Counted from the stretch's first letter, positions 27,023 to 38,997 are shown. The stretch is 64,000 nt of DNA from JAPHTQ01 sp050299175 (GCA_050299175.1 JBNKVM010000045.1:41301-105300); one strand, 5' to 3'. A program made the numbers and translations. Notes: generated from the sequence alone by a model not told the origin.

Positions 27023-27580
27023 TCAGCCCGCGCGAACAACATTTCCGCTCTCGGCATCGCGGATCTCAGTCGGCCTCATTTGATCGCCCACTTCGCCGTG
27101 GAGGATGTAATCGACCCGTTCTCCCATCACCCGTTGCAACTGCAGTGCGCTACGCGCAGCACAATGACCGGCGTAATTGGCACTGGTAGAGACGATAGGA
27201 CCACCGAAGGTTTCGCACAGCGCCGCAGCCAAGGGATGCGCCGTGACCCGTACCGCCAGGGTAGCGTGTTCACCGCGCAACCATTCAGGGACTTCGGGAC
27301 GGGCGGGTAGTAACCAGGTAACCGGGCCGGGCCAGCTCTTTTCCAGCTGTTGCTCCATGCTCAAACCGATCGGCTCCAGCCAGGGATCGAGCTGATGGCG
27401 GTGCGAAGCGATCAGGATCAACCCCTTCCTCCAGGAACGCTGCTTCAACTCCAGCAGTCGTATCACTGCAGCGGCGTTGTGAGGATCGCAACCGAGACCA
27501 TAGACCGCCTCGGTGGGATAGGCAACGATGCCGCCATCAAGCAGCACGCGCCGTGCCGTGCGTAGCTGGAAGGCGCTCAT
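27023..27580 (-). CDS. tsaC: Threonylcarbamoyl-AMP synthase (TsaC/YrdC)
   Basis: TsaC makes the threonylcarbamoyl-adenylate used for t6A37 tRNA modification. The 185-residue single-domain protein matches E. coli TsaC (190) rather than the longer Sua5. Landmarks are the start GGIVAYPTEAVYGLGCDP, KQRSWRKGLILIA, WPGPVTWLLPA and VSTSANYAG. It lies between purE and hemF; 7-12 bp gaps suggest cotranscription. Confidence 0.95.
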   Translation of the reverse strand: MSAFQLRTARRVLLDGGIVAYPTEAVYGLGCDPHNAAAVIRLLELKQRSWRKGLILIASHRHQLDPWLEPIGLSMEQQLEKSWPGPVTWLLPARPEVPEWLRGEHATLAVRVTAHPLAAALCETFGGPIVSTSANYAGHCAARSALQLQRVMGERVDYILHGEVGDQMRPTEIRDAESGNVVRAG

Positions 27581-27586
27581 TGCGAT

Positions 27587-28096
27587 TTAATCCAGGCCAA
27601 GTTCTTTCTGTACTTCGTCGTTACGTGCCAGAATTTTGGCCTTGTTGGTTTCACGTTCATCACGCAGTTCCTGCGCCAGATCGTCATCGGCAATCGCCAT
27701 AATTTGCACTGCAAGATAGGCGGCGTTTTTCGCTCCGGCACTACCGATAGCTACGGTTGCCACCGGAATACCGCCGGGCATCATCACCGTAGAAAACAGT
27801 GCATCCTGTCCCTTGAGCGGACCGCCATCCATCGGCACACCGATCACCGGGCGAACGGTAATCGCCGATACCGCACCCGCAAGGTGTGCAGCCAGACCGG
27901 CAGCACAGATAAAGACCTGACAACCGCGCTTCTCCGCATCGGTTACGTACTCATGGGTCGCTTCGGGGGTACGGTGTGCGGAGTGGATGCGCACTTCATA
28001 ACGCACGTCAAAAGATTTCAGTACCGAGATGGTCGACTGCATGGTCGGCAGATCCGAATCCGATCCCATCAGGATGGCGACAAAAGGCTTACTCAT
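27587..28096 (-). CDS. purE: N5-carboxyaminoimidazole ribonucleotide mutase
   Basis: PurE (class I) rearranges N5-CAIR to CAIR in purine synthesis. From ATG 28096 (GGAG about 9-11 nt upstream) it is 169 residues, like E. coli PurE (169). It has MGSDSDLPTM, the SAHRTPE loop with the catalytic His, and GLAAHLAG...PVIGVPM. A longer open frame to 28123 is probably untranslated. purK, its usual operon partner, is not adjacent and not in the window. It follows topA after 53 bp. Confidence 0.96.
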   Translation of the reverse strand: MSKPFVAILMGSDSDLPTMQSTISVLKSFDVRYEVRIHSAHRTPEATHEYVTDAEKRGCQVFICAAGLAAHLAGAVSAITVRPVIGVPMDGGPLKGQDALFSTVMMPGGIPVATVAIGSAGAKNAAYLAVQIMAIADDDLAQELRDERETNKAKILARNDEVQKELGLD

Positions 28097-28149
28097 GGTG
28101 ATTATTCTCCGGCTAACTATCACTCAGAAACACGAAAGCTTCGTGTCGA

Positions 28150-30462
<2,313 letters not shown>

Positions 30463-30479
30463 AATTGTCTATTTACCAG

Positions 30480-30504
30480 AAAAAATGCCCGCGTGCGCGG
30501 GCAT
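30480..30504 (-). terminator. Rho-independent terminator after smg
   Basis: On the minus strand ATGCCCGCG-CA-CGCGGGCAT is followed by TTTTTT. The perfect 9-bp GC-rich stem lies between the smg stop (30528) and topA start (30462), so topA probably has its own promoter or relies on readthrough. Confidence 0.85.
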
Positions 30505-30527
30505 GATCGACCAGAACCGGATATCGA

Positions 30528-31007
30528 TCAGTGGATCTGGGCGACCATTTCGTCCAGTACCAGGTCTTCCATCCATGCTACGGCAGCCTCCTGACCGGGC
30601 TGATTGAACAGCACCATCAGGATCACCCACTTGAGCTGATCCAGCTCCACTTCGTCGCTGTTATCCAGCGCCATTACCCGGTCGATGACCATCTCGCGGG
30701 TGGCCTGATCCAGCACACCCATCTGTTCCAGGAACAGCAGAAAACCCCGGCACTCACTGTCGAGCTTGGCCATCTCTTCATCGGAATAGATGCGGAAGGA
30801 CTGCGTGTCGTTGCCCTTCGCCTCGCCGTCGTAGTCGACGGCGCCAAGACCTTCCAGCCAGTCAAAGGCCTTGCTGATCTCGTGCTTACGGAAGCCCGCA
30901 TCCTGCAATTCGAGCTGCAGGGAGTCGCGGTCATGCTCCAGCTCACTCTCTTCGTACATATAGTTTTCGAAAAGGTAGAGCAGGATATCGAATACGTCTT
31001 GTTTCAT
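30528..31007 (-). CDS. smg: Smg family protein (DUF494)
   Basis: The 159-residue product from ATG 31007 (MKQDVFDILLYLFENYM) matches E. coli Smg (157) throughout, ending LDEMVAQIH. The molecular role is unknown. dprA-smg-topA is a conserved neighbourhood. The frame is open further upstream to 31100, but those residues overlap dprA and are not Smg-like. The ATG is 4 bp upstream of the dprA stop, so the genes are coupled. Confidence 0.92.
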   Translation of the reverse strand: MKQDVFDILLYLFENYMYEESELEHDRDSLQLELQDAGFRKHEISKAFDWLEGLGAVDYDGEAKGNDTQSFRIYSDEEMAKLDSECRGFLLFLEQMGVLDQATREMVIDRVMALDNSDEVELDQLKWVILMVLFNQPGQEAAVAWMEDLVLDEMVAQIH

Positions 31008-31008
31008 G

Positions 31009-32094
31009 TCACCTTCTCTTGCCGGCCAGGGCGTATCCACCGGCTGTGGACACCACGTGTCCCTGGAGCTCCAGCAATAACAGCATGGAGGAAACCGCAT
31101 CTGCCGTCAATCCACTGCGCTGTACCAGCTGATCCACATTACTTGTGCCATCGCCCATGCACTCAAGCAGGATATTGTGCTCCTTTTCCTCGACGACAAG
31201 GGAAGGCTTGCTCTCGGTCTCCGCCAGGAGTGTACGCAACTGCGGCGCCAGTTCCTCCAGAATATCCTGGGCGCTCTCCACCAGCTTGGCCCCCTGGCGG
31301 ATTAGCTGGTGGCAGCCCCGCGCCAGCGGATTATGGATGGAACCGGGGATGGCAAACACCTCCCGCCCCTGCTCGGCGGCGAAGCGGGCGGTGATCAGCG
31401 AACCGCTGCGAAGTGCCGCTTCCACCACCAGTGTCCCCAGCGAAAGTCCGCTGATAATGCGATTACGTCGTGGAAAATTGGCCGGTTTGGGCTCGGTGCC
31501 CGGAGGATATTCCGACAACAACAAGCCGCCCTGCTCGACGATGGTATGGGCAAGCTCTCGATTCTTTGCCGGGTAGACTCGATCCAGTCCGGTACCGAAC
31601 ACGGCAATAGTCTGACCGCCGCCATCCAGCGCCCCCTGATGGCTGGCGGCATCGATCCCCATCGCCAGACCACTCGTGATCGTCATGCCACTGGCGGCCA
31701 GGGTGCGGGCAAACTCACGTGCCGTCTCCCTGCCGACCACGGTGGGATTGCGGCTACCGACCATCGCCAGTTGCGGATTTTGTAGTACCGAGATATCGCC
31801 ACGGGCAAACAGCAGTGGCGGCGCGTCATGGAGTTGTCGCAGCGGCTCCGGGTATAGCGGATTATCCTCCGCAAGTAGCGTGCACCCCTCCTGCTCGACC
31901 CAGGCAAGACAATGATCGACTGCTGCCCAGTCGGGATGACGTAGCGCATTCTGGAATTTGCACGGGGGCGGGGAAGCGAACAGTGCAGCGATATCGCCGG
32001 CACGTTCGAGCAGTTCACGAAACTGAACCGGACCGATGCCGGGAATCAGCAATAGTGCCAACTGGTGACGCAGTATTTCTCTCTGATCCATCAT
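31009..32094 (-). CDS. dprA: DNA processing protein DprA (Smf)
   Basis: DprA loads RecA on incoming single-stranded DNA during transformation. The 361-residue product has a helical N-terminal domain (LLLIPGIGPVQFREL), the Rossmann core with MVGSRNPTVVGRETA, SGLAMGIDAASHQGAL, VFGTGLDRVYPAKN and FPRRNRIISGLS, and a C-terminal winged-helix domain (LLECMGDGTSNVDQLVQRSGL). It follows a terminator after the LysM gene. Confidence 0.96.
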   Translation of the reverse strand: MMDQREILRHQLALLLIPGIGPVQFRELLERAGDIAALFASPPPCKFQNALRHPDWAAVDHCLAWVEQEGCTLLAEDNPLYPEPLRQLHDAPPLLFARGDISVLQNPQLAMVGSRNPTVVGRETAREFARTLAASGMTITSGLAMGIDAASHQGALDGGGQTIAVFGTGLDRVYPAKNRELAHTIVEQGGLLLSEYPPGTEPKPANFPRRNRIISGLSLGTLVVEAALRSGSLITARFAAEQGREVFAIPGSIHNPLARGCHQLIRQGAKLVESAQDILEELAPQLRTLLAETESKPSLVVEEKEHNILLECMGDGTSNVDQLVQRSGLTADAVSSMLLLLELQGHVVSTAGGYALAGKRR

Positions 32095-32105
32095 CTAAAA
32101 ACAGA

Positions 32106-32126
32106 GCGGCCGCATCCTGCGGCCGC
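32106..32126 (-). terminator. Terminator hairpin between LysM gene and dprA
   Basis: GCGGCCGCA-N3-TGCGGCCGC forms a perfect 9-bp stem. On the minus strand it is followed by TCTGTTTTT, ending the LysM transcript; on the plus strand four Ts follow, so it could also stop antisense transcription. Confidence 0.75.
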
Positions 32127-32136
32127 TTTTATCTCA

Positions 32137-33291
32137 TTAGGGGTTAGTTACCACATCGAGGGTATGTATCGGTCGTTCTGCATTGACGATCAAACCATAG
32201 CTGACCCGTTCAAACACCCGGAACACCATCAGGGTACCCGCCTGGATATCGGGCAACTTGATCTCACCACCATCGACGGTGTCATCGACCTCGGCGCCGG
32301 ACTGCATGACGGCCAATACATGGCCCGGTTCGATGTCTTCCTGCCGTCCCAGATTCAGTACCACTACTTGGTATTGGCCGATATTGGCAACTCCATCCAG
32401 TACCGAAATGATCTTGCCCTTGATCGTCTTCATCGGCGGACGCGGCATATAGCGGAAGGGCAGGTTATTGTTGGTCATCGGTGCCAACCGATCGCCACGC
32501 ATGATTTCACGGGTCGACATGGTGATTTCCATGGTCGCCGGATCGCCCAATTTTTTAAGGCGCGCATCGCCAAGATAGATGCCTTCATAGCCCAAGACCT
32601 CATCGGTATCGGGATCGACGTATTCGTCACCGGTGCGTATCAACACATATTCAGCGGCCTGTTTACCCGGTTCGATACCGCGCGCGTAGAAGGTGTTTCC
32701 ACCACCGCCCAACAGGCGTTTATCGGTATAGGAAAGCACATAGGGGAGAGCTTCTATTTCTTCCGGGGTGACCACTTGGGGGCGAGAAAGATACTGGCGA
32801 ATCTTGTCCAGAGGAATCGTCGGCACTGCAGCATCCAGCGACACTTCACGCACCTGCGGACTGTACTTCACCACCGGGAAACCGCTACGCGGCAGATCCT
32901 GTTTCGGCTGGGGTTGCGGCTGTGGGCGCTCCACCTTCATCATCGGCTTGCCGTCGACGAAGTAGAGGGTCAGCACATCGCCAGGGTAGATCAGGTGCGG
33001 ATTATTGACCTGTGGGTTGACTTGCCACAGTTCCGGCCACATCCACGGATCTTTAAGGAAGCGTGCTGAGATATCCCACAGGGTATCGCCCCTGACCACC
33101 GTGTAGCTCTGCGGATAGTCGGGGCGCAATCTAACGGGAACCGACTTGACCACCATCGGCTCTGCCTCGACCAGCGGTGCTGGCTCGGGCGCCTTCTCGG
33201 GTTCGGAGGCACATCCGGCAAACAGGGTGAGCATCAGTGCCGCCGAAATAGCGGTAAGATAACGGGCGGGACGAAGCGTTATAATTGCCAT
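32137..33291 (-). CDS. LysM-domain lipoprotein
   Basis: The 384-residue envelope lipoprotein has lipobox LFAGC and one LysM domain near residues 61-112 (YTVVRGDTLWDISARF...LIYPGDVLTLYF), which binds peptidoglycan. The rest forms a conserved domain found in proteins encoded next to dprA/def in gammaproteobacteria, of unknown function. It is divergent from def across 147 bp. Confidence 0.88.
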   Translation of the reverse strand: MAIITLRPARYLTAISAALMLTLFAGCASEPEKAPEPAPLVEAEPMVVKSVPVRLRPDYPQSYTVVRGDTLWDISARFLKDPWMWPELWQVNPQVNNPHLIYPGDVLTLYFVDGKPMMKVERPQPQPQPKQDLPRSGFPVVKYSPQVREVSLDAAVPTIPLDKIRQYLSRPQVVTPEEIEALPYVLSYTDKRLLGGGGNTFYARGIEPGKQAAEYVLIRTGDEYVDPDTDEVLGYEGIYLGDARLKKLGDPATMEITMSTREIMRGDRLAPMTNNNLPFRYMPRPPMKTIKGKIISVLDGVANIGQYQVVVLNLGRQEDIEPGHVLAVMQSGAEVDDTVDGGEIKLPDIQAGTLMVFRVFERVSYGLIVNAERPIHTLDVVTNP

Positions 33292-33322
33292 GGGCTTCCC
33301 TTTGTCTCAGCGAGTTCTGGCG

Positions 33323-33350
33323 AGTTTAGCGAAAACTCCGACACCCTCAA
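33323..33350 (-). promoter_or_regulatory. Putative promoter for the LysM gene
   Basis: On the minus strand TTGAGG, 16 nt, then TAAACT, with the ATG about 32 bp downstream of the -10. By-eye assignment. Confidence 0.35.
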
Positions 33351-33438
33351 AGTGGTGTGAACAGGTGGGAGTTTCCATTATGATCATTACTTTAGCAACA
33401 AAAGCTGTGTTTCTACTAGAGCTTTTTACGGAATTACC

Positions 33439-33942
33439 ATGGCATTACTGACAATTTTACATTATCCCGATGAGCGCCTGCGCACCGTCGCCAAGCCGGT
33501 AGAACGGATTGACGATCAGCTACGTACCTTCATCCACGATATGTTCGAGACCATGTACGAAGCACCGGGCATCGGCCTGGCCGCCACCCAGGTCAATTTC
33601 CACCAGCGCCTGGTGGTAATCGACGTCTCCGAAGAGAAGAACCAGCCGTTGGTGCTAATCAATCCGGAGATTGTAGAAAAGCAGGGGATCGAGCAAACCG
33701 ACGAAGGCTGCCTCTCGGTACCAGGAATTTATGAACCGGTAGAACGTGCTGAATGGATCAAGGTAAACGCTCTGGATCGCAACGGCGAACCGTTCGAACT
33801 GGAGACCGATGGCCTGCTGGCGGTTTGTATCCAGCACGAACTGGATCACCTGGAGGGCAAACTTTTTGTCGACTACCTCTCCAGCCTCAAGCGCCAGCGC
33901 ATCCGCAAAAAACTGGAAAAGCAGTTGCGCCACACAATGTAA
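33439..33942 (+). CDS. def: Peptide deformylase
   Basis: Def removes the formyl group from nascent proteins. The 167-residue metalloenzyme has motif 1 GIGLAATQV, motif 2 EGCLSVPG with the Cys ligand, and motif 3 QHELDHLEG with the two His ligands and catalytic Glu. It is followed by fmt after 26 bp; fmt adds the formyl group that Def removes. Confidence 0.97.
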   Translation: MALLTILHYPDERLRTVAKPVERIDDQLRTFIHDMFETMYEAPGIGLAATQVNFHQRLVVIDVSEEKNQPLVLINPEIVEKQGIEQTDEGCLSVPGIYEPVERAEWIKVNALDRNGEPFELETDGLLAVCIQHELDHLEGKLFVDYLSSLKRQRIRKKLEKQLRHTM

Positions 33943-33968
33943 CTGCTCACTAACCCAAACAGAGCCTT

Positions 33969-34910
33969 ATGCCTTCGCCCCTTAACATTGTCTATGCGGG
34001 AACCCCCGAGTTTGCCGCCACCGCGCTCGTCGCCCTGATCGAGAGCCATCACAACATCATCGCCGTCTACACCCAGCCAGACCGCCCGGCTGGCCGCGGC
34101 CGCAAACTTACCGCCAGCCCGGTCAAGGAGCTGGCGCTGCAGCACGGTATCGAGGTTTTCCAACCGGAGAACCTGAAAGACCCCGCAGAGCAGGAAAAAC
34201 TGGCGGCGCTGAAACCCGATCTGATGGTGGTCGCCGCCTACGGCCTACTGCTGCCCGAGGCCGTACTCAATACACCGCGCCTCGGTTGTCTCAATATCCA
34301 CGCCTCACTGCTGCCGCGCTGGCGTGGTGCCGCGCCGATCCAACGCGCGATCCTCGCCGGGGACAGCGAAACCGGCATCACCATCATGCAGATGGATGTG
34401 GGACTGGATACCGGCGACATGCTCTACAAACTGTCCACTTCCATCGAGCCGAAAGATACCGCCCAAACACTGCACGACCGTCTGGCCGAACTGGGTGCCA
34501 GGGCCATCGTCGAGGCATTGGATAAACTCCAGGCCGGCACCCTGACCGCAGAGAAACAGGACGACAGCCAGGCTAACTACGCGAAAAAGCTCTATAAAGA
34601 AGAGGCACAGATCGATTGGCAAAAATCGGCCAGCGAGATCGCCCGCCAAGTGGCCGCCTTCAACCCCTGGCCGGTGGCACAGAGCAAAAACGGGGAAGAG
34701 ACCTTGCGTATCTGGAATGCAGTAGCCCTTGAAGAACGAAGCACGAAAGCACCAGGCAGCGTCGTACGGACTGACAAGCAGGGAATCGATGTTACCTGTG
34801 GCGAAGGCATATTGCGCATCACCCGTCTGCAACGTCCCGGCGGCAAGCCGCAGTCAGCGACCGAGTACCTTAACGCGCACAAGCTAGACGGAGTGATTCT
34901 GGGTGGCTAA
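33969..34910 (+). CDS. fmt: Methionyl-tRNA formyltransferase
   Basis: Fmt formylates initiator Met-tRNA using 10-formyl-tetrahydrofolate. The 313-residue protein (E. coli 315) has the N-terminal Rossmann core, the HASLLPRWRGAAPIQRAI signature with catalytic Asn-His context (LNIHASLLPR), and the C-terminal OB domain. It overlaps rsmB by 8 bp. Confidence 0.97.
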   Translation: MPSPLNIVYAGTPEFAATALVALIESHHNIIAVYTQPDRPAGRGRKLTASPVKELALQHGIEVFQPENLKDPAEQEKLAALKPDLMVVAAYGLLLPEAVLNTPRLGCLNIHASLLPRWRGAAPIQRAILAGDSETGITIMQMDVGLDTGDMLYKLSTSIEPKDTAQTLHDRLAELGARAIVEALDKLQAGTLTAEKQDDSQANYAKKLYKEEAQIDWQKSASEIARQVAAFNPWPVAQSKNGEETLRIWNAVALEERSTKAPGSVVRTDKQGIDVTCGEGILRITRLQRPGGKPQSATEYLNAHKLDGVILGG

Positions 34911-36216
34911 GGGCCAAACCAATCCACGCCTGGTTGCCGTCTCCGTGCTAACCCGCGTGGCCCACGACGGCCAGTCCCTCTCCAGCCTTATCCCTTCCAG
35001 TCTCGATTCGCTCCCCGCCGAGCGTCGTCCCCTGGCCCAGGAACTCTGCTACAGTACCCTGCGCTGGTGGCACCGCCTCGACTGGCTGCTACACCGGCTG
35101 CTGGACAAGCCACTCAAAACCAAGGAGGCCGAGATCCACGCCTTGCTGCTGCTCGGCCTCTATCAGCTCGCCTACATGGATATCCCACCCCACGCCGCCG
35201 TTTCGGAAACCGTGGCGGTCACCGGCCTGCTAAAACGCAAGGAGTGGGCACGGGGACTGGTCAATGCGGTTCTGCGCCGCTTCCAGCGTGAACGCGACCA
35301 ACTGGAGCAGGCACTGGCCGCTGACGAGGCCGCCAACAATGCCCACCCGGCCTGGCTGCTGGAGGCACTGCAACACGCCTGGCCGCAGCAGTGGCCTGAG
35401 ATCGTCGCCGCCAATAACGCCCGCCCGCCGATGACCCTGCGGGTCAACCGTAACCACCATAGCCGTGAGGGCTACCAGGCGATGCTGGCCGAAACCGGCA
35501 TCGAAGCAACCCCGTCACCTCACGCCCCGAACGCTATCACTTTGGAACGACCGATGGCGGTGGAACAGTTACCCGGCTTCGCCAAGGGCTGGGTTTCGGT
35601 ACAGGACGCTGCGGCACAACTGGCGGCGCCGCTGCTTGATGCCAAATCAGGTATGCGGGCCCTCGACGCCTGCGCCGCCCCCGGCGGCAAAACCGGCCAC
35701 CTGCTGGAACTGCAACCCGACCTCGATCTCTATGCCCTCGATATTGAGGAGCGTCGCCTGGAGCGGGTGGCGGAGAATCTCTCCCGCCTCGGCGTCAGCA
35801 CCAAACTAGTGGCTGCCGATGCCGCCGAACCCGAGGCATGGTGGGATGGACAACCCTTCGACCGCATCCTCCTCGATGCCCCCTGCTCTGCCAGCGGCGT
35901 GATCCGCCGTCACCCTGACATCAAGCTGCTGCGCCGCGTCGAGGACATCAAGCAACTAGTCAAACTGCAGGAGCGCATCCTCAATGCCCTGTGGCCGCTA
36001 CTACGCCCGGGCGGTATTCTTGTCTACGCAACCTGCTCGGTATTACCGCAGGAGAACAGCGAACAACTTGCAAACTTCCTTGCCAAACAGGAAGATGCGG
36101 TGAATCTCCCGCTGGAACAGAACTGGGGCGAAGCAACGGCCATCGGGCGCCAGATTCTGCCCGGCCAGGATGGAATGGATGGGTTCTACTACGCATGCAT
36201 CGGCAAACAGCTCTAA
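34903..36216 (+). CDS. rsmB: 16S rRNA m5C967 methyltransferase
   Basis: RsmB methylates C967 of 16S rRNA. The 437-residue protein (E. coli 429) has an N-terminal NusB-like RNA-binding domain (ELCYSTLRWWHRLDWLL) and a SAM methyltransferase domain with ALDACAAPGGKTGHLLE, LLDAPCSASGVIRRHPD (catalytic PC) and VYATCSVLPQENSEQ (TCS Cys). It begins inside fmt and its end overlaps the DUF4390 gene. Confidence 0.97.
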   Translation: MAKGQTNPRLVAVSVLTRVAHDGQSLSSLIPSSLDSLPAERRPLAQELCYSTLRWWHRLDWLLHRLLDKPLKTKEAEIHALLLLGLYQLAYMDIPPHAAVSETVAVTGLLKRKEWARGLVNAVLRRFQRERDQLEQALAADEAANNAHPAWLLEALQHAWPQQWPEIVAANNARPPMTLRVNRNHHSREGYQAMLAETGIEATPSPHAPNAITLERPMAVEQLPGFAKGWVSVQDAAAQLAAPLLDAKSGMRALDACAAPGGKTGHLLELQPDLDLYALDIEERRLERVAENLSRLGVSTKLVAADAAEPEAWWDGQPFDRILLDAPCSASGVIRRHPDIKLLRRVEDIKQLVKLQERILNALWPLLRPGGILVYATCSVLPQENSEQLANFLAKQEDAVNLPLEQNWGEATAIGRQILPGQDGMDGFYYACIGKQL

Positions 36217-36778
36217 CGGCATCCACAGCTATGCGCTCCGTGGACTGATCCTGCTCGTCCTGACACTGTTCGCTGCCCCGACCCTGGCGGACGGCTTCGT
36301 TATCAACGCCATCCACACCCGCCTGCAGGAAAATGTCTACCTGCTCAGCGCAAGCATCGATTTCCAGCCCACCGATGAGGTTCTTGAGGCGCTGGAAAAC
36401 GGCGTGCCGATCCCGGTACTGGTAGAGATCGATATCCAGCGCAAACGCAAATGGTGGCTGGATGAAGACATGGCGGCCCTGCAACAGCGTTACCGCCTGC
36501 AATACCATGCCCTCTCCCACCAATACCTGCTGCAGAACGTCAACAGTGGCGCCTACTACTCTTTCCATACCCTGAACAGTGCCCTCTACACCCTGGGCCG
36601 CCTGCAGGACCTACCGTTGTTGGACAAACAACTGATTCAACCTGGGCAGCATTACGAAGTGCTCATCCACGCGGAACTGGAGATCGAGGCATTACCTTCA
36701 CCGCTCCGCCCCCTCGCCTACATCACCCCCGCTTGGCGGCTCGACAGTGACTGGTACACATGGTCGCTGAAACCCTGA
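36170..36778 (+). CDS. DUF4390 exported protein
   Basis: The 202-residue product has an N-terminal hydrophobic signal segment (LILLVLTLFAAPTLADG) and one DUF4390 domain. The family is encoded between rsmB and ntrY in many gammaproteobacteria; its function is unknown, and an accessory role for NtrY sensing is an inference from position. The start is ATG 36170 or 36179; either overlaps rsmB by ~40 bp, and no start codon occurs between these and the signal. It overlaps ntrY by 19 bp. Confidence 0.82.
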   Translation: MEWMGSTTHASANSSNGIHSYALRGLILLVLTLFAAPTLADGFVINAIHTRLQENVYLLSASIDFQPTDEVLEALENGVPIPVLVEIDIQRKRKWWLDEDMAALQQRYRLQYHALSHQYLLQNVNSGAYYSFHTLNSALYTLGRLQDLPLLDKQLIQPGQHYEVLIHAELEIEALPSPLRPLAYITPAWRLDSDWYTWSLKP

Positions 36779-38997
36779 GACGCCTGACATCAGGGCGTAA
36801 ACCGGTCGCCCTGCTGTTTGTGCTGCTGCTGGCGTCGCTGTCGATGATGAGCGCGGCGACCCAGAACTCCGCCCTGTTCGGCCAGCTCTACTCTCTGCTG
36901 CTGGCGATCAACGTCCTCGCCATACTGCTACTATTAGCGCTGATCGGTCGCCACCTGATTTCGCTGATCCGCCGCTACCGCGACCGCGAACCGGGCTCGC
37001 GCCTCACAGTCCGGCTGGTGATTATGTTCGTGGTGTTGTCGGTAGCGCCGATCTCGGTGCTTTATTACTTCTCGTTGCAGTTCCTCAATCGCGGCATCGA
37101 CAGCTGGTTCGACGTGCGGGTGGAGCAGGCGCTGGAGGATTCTCTGGAGTTGGGCCGTACCGCCCTCGACAGCCGCCTGCGCGAACTGCTGCGCCAGACC
37201 CGCTTGCAGGTCGAGATCCTGGCCCAAGAACCGGACGCCACCGCCTCGCTGAAGATCCACGAAATGCGCCAGCAGGCCGAGGCGCTAGAGCTGACCCTGC
37301 TGACCTTCAACGGCAAGGTGATTACCAGTAGTACCACCGACCCGGCCACGGTGGTCCCCACCCTGCCCAACTCGGCGATCCTGCAACAGCTGCGTACCGG
37401 CCTCGACTACGCTGCGCTGGAGCCGATCCGCAACCGTGGCCTCAACATGCGCATCGTAATGCTGGTACCCAATCCCGACCCGCTGGGTGATCCGCGTCTG
37501 TTGCATGCCCTCTACTCGGTGCCGGAGCGACTCGACACCCTGGCCAACAGCGTGCAGGCCGCCTTTACCCAGTACAAGGAGCTGGCCTTCCTGCGCAAAC
37601 CGCTGAAGTACAGCTTCATCCTCACCCTGTCGCTGGTGCTGCTACTCAGCCTGCTGGCAGCGGTGTGGGCGGCCTTTTTCTCTGCACGGCGACTGGTGGC
37701 ACCGATCAGTGATCTGGCCGAAGGTACCCGCGCAGTAGCCGCGGGGAACTACGACAAACGCCTGCCGATGCCGGGCCGCGATGAACTCGGTTTCCTGGTC
37801 CGCTCCTTTAACGACATGACCCGGCGCATCGCCCGGGCCAGTGAGGCAGCCCGCAGCAGCCAGCAGCAGGCGGAAGAACAACGCGCCCACCTCGAGGCAG
37901 TGCTCGCCTGCCTCTCCTCGGGAGTGCTAACCCTGGACGAAACGGACATCGTCCACACCAGTAACAGCGCCGCAGCGCAAATCCTCGGCATCGATCTGGG
38001 GAGCAACCCAGATCTGAGCCTGGAGCAATTGGTGGAGTTACATCCACAACTGGAACCACTGGCCGAAACCATCAACCACCAACTGGGCAAGGAGAGCGGT
38101 ACCTGGCAAGCGGAAGTAATTCTGTTCGGCCCTAACGGCCGTCAGGTGCTGATCTGCCGCGGTTCACCACTGCGCGGCGAAGAGGGACAGGCGGGTGAAC
38201 ACGTGATCGTCTTCGATGATGTCACCACCCTGATACAGGCCCAGCGCGACGCCGCCTGGGGCGAAGTAGCACGACGCCTGGCTCACGAGATTAAAAATCC
38301 ACTGACTCCCATCCAGCTCTCCGCAGAGCGCTTGCGCCACAAATATCTCGGTACTCTGCCGCCGGAAGATGCGGAGATTCTCGACCGTTCCACCCACACC
38401 ATCGTGCAACAGGTGGAGAGCATGCAGGAGATGGTCAAGGCGTTCTCCGATTATGCCCGCCCACCCAAACTACAACTCAAGGCGGTGGAGCTGGAGAAAC
38501 TGGTCAACGAGGTGCTTGACCTCTATCGAGGAGATGAACGGATCACCATCCAACTGGAAACGACTGATCACCTTCCCGCCATCGACGCTGACATCGGCCG
38601 CCTGCGACAACTGCTGCACAATATGGTGAAAAACTCGCTGGAGGCCGGCGAGGCGAAGCAACCGATCACCCTGCGTGTTACCATCAGTGCGGTGGATAAA
38701 AAGAGCGCGCACTTTGTGGAGCTATGCTTCCATGACAATGGCCCAGGTTTCCCCGAACCGATCCTGAATCAGTTATTCGAGCCCTACGTCACCACCAAAC
38801 CCAAGGGCACCGGTCTCGGTCTGGCGGTAGTGAAAAAAATCGTCGAGGAACATGGTGGCATCCTCTGGGCAGAAAATGCCGATAACGGTGGTGCTATCAT
38901 CACCCTGCGCCTGCCAGTCGATGCAGGGCGTCAACTGGCAATTAAAAACAGCGACGCCGTGCAGAAAAGACATAAGAAGAAGAGCATGCAAACATGA
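36760..38997 (+). CDS. ntrY: NtrY-type membrane histidine kinase
   Basis: The 745-residue sensor kinase has four N-terminal TM helices with a periplasmic region between the later two, a HAMP domain (ARRLVAPISDLAEGTRAVAAG), a PAS domain, a dimerisation box with phosphoacceptor His (RRLAHEIKNPLTPIQLSAERLR) and an HATPase domain (MVKNSLEA, DNGPGF, GTGLGLAVV). The pair with NtrX is typical of nitrogen and redox control in proteobacteria. An ATGA joins it to ntrX. Confidence 0.92.
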   Translation: MVAETLRRLTSGRKPVALLFVLLLASLSMMSAATQNSALFGQLYSLLLAINVLAILLLLALIGRHLISLIRRYRDREPGSRLTVRLVIMFVVLSVAPISVLYYFSLQFLNRGIDSWFDVRVEQALEDSLELGRTALDSRLRELLRQTRLQVEILAQEPDATASLKIHEMRQQAEALELTLLTFNGKVITSSTTDPATVVPTLPNSAILQQLRTGLDYAALEPIRNRGLNMRIVMLVPNPDPLGDPRLLHALYSVPERLDTLANSVQAAFTQYKELAFLRKPLKYSFILTLSLVLLLSLLAAVWAAFFSARRLVAPISDLAEGTRAVAAGNYDKRLPMPGRDELGFLVRSFNDMTRRIARASEAARSSQQQAEEQRAHLEAVLACLSSGVLTLDETDIVHTSNSAAAQILGIDLGSNPDLSLEQLVELHPQLEPLAETINHQLGKESGTWQAEVILFGPNGRQVLICRGSPLRGEEGQAGEHVIVFDDVTTLIQAQRDAAWGEVARRLAHEIKNPLTPIQLSAERLRHKYLGTLPPEDAEILDRSTHTIVQQVESMQEMVKAFSDYARPPKLQLKAVELEKLVNEVLDLYRGDERITIQLETTDHLPAIDADIGRLRQLLHNMVKNSLEAGEAKQPITLRVTISAVDKKSAHFVELCFHDNGPGFPEPILNQLFEPYVTTKPKGTGLGLAVVKKIVEEHGGILWAENADNGGAIITLRLPVDAGRQLAIKNSDAVQKRHKKKSMQT

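Noticed and set aside
30531..33069. Long plus-strand frames opposite smg, dprA and the LysM gene
   Set aside because: They lie fully inside genes with clear family motifs on the minus strand and show no protein-like features.
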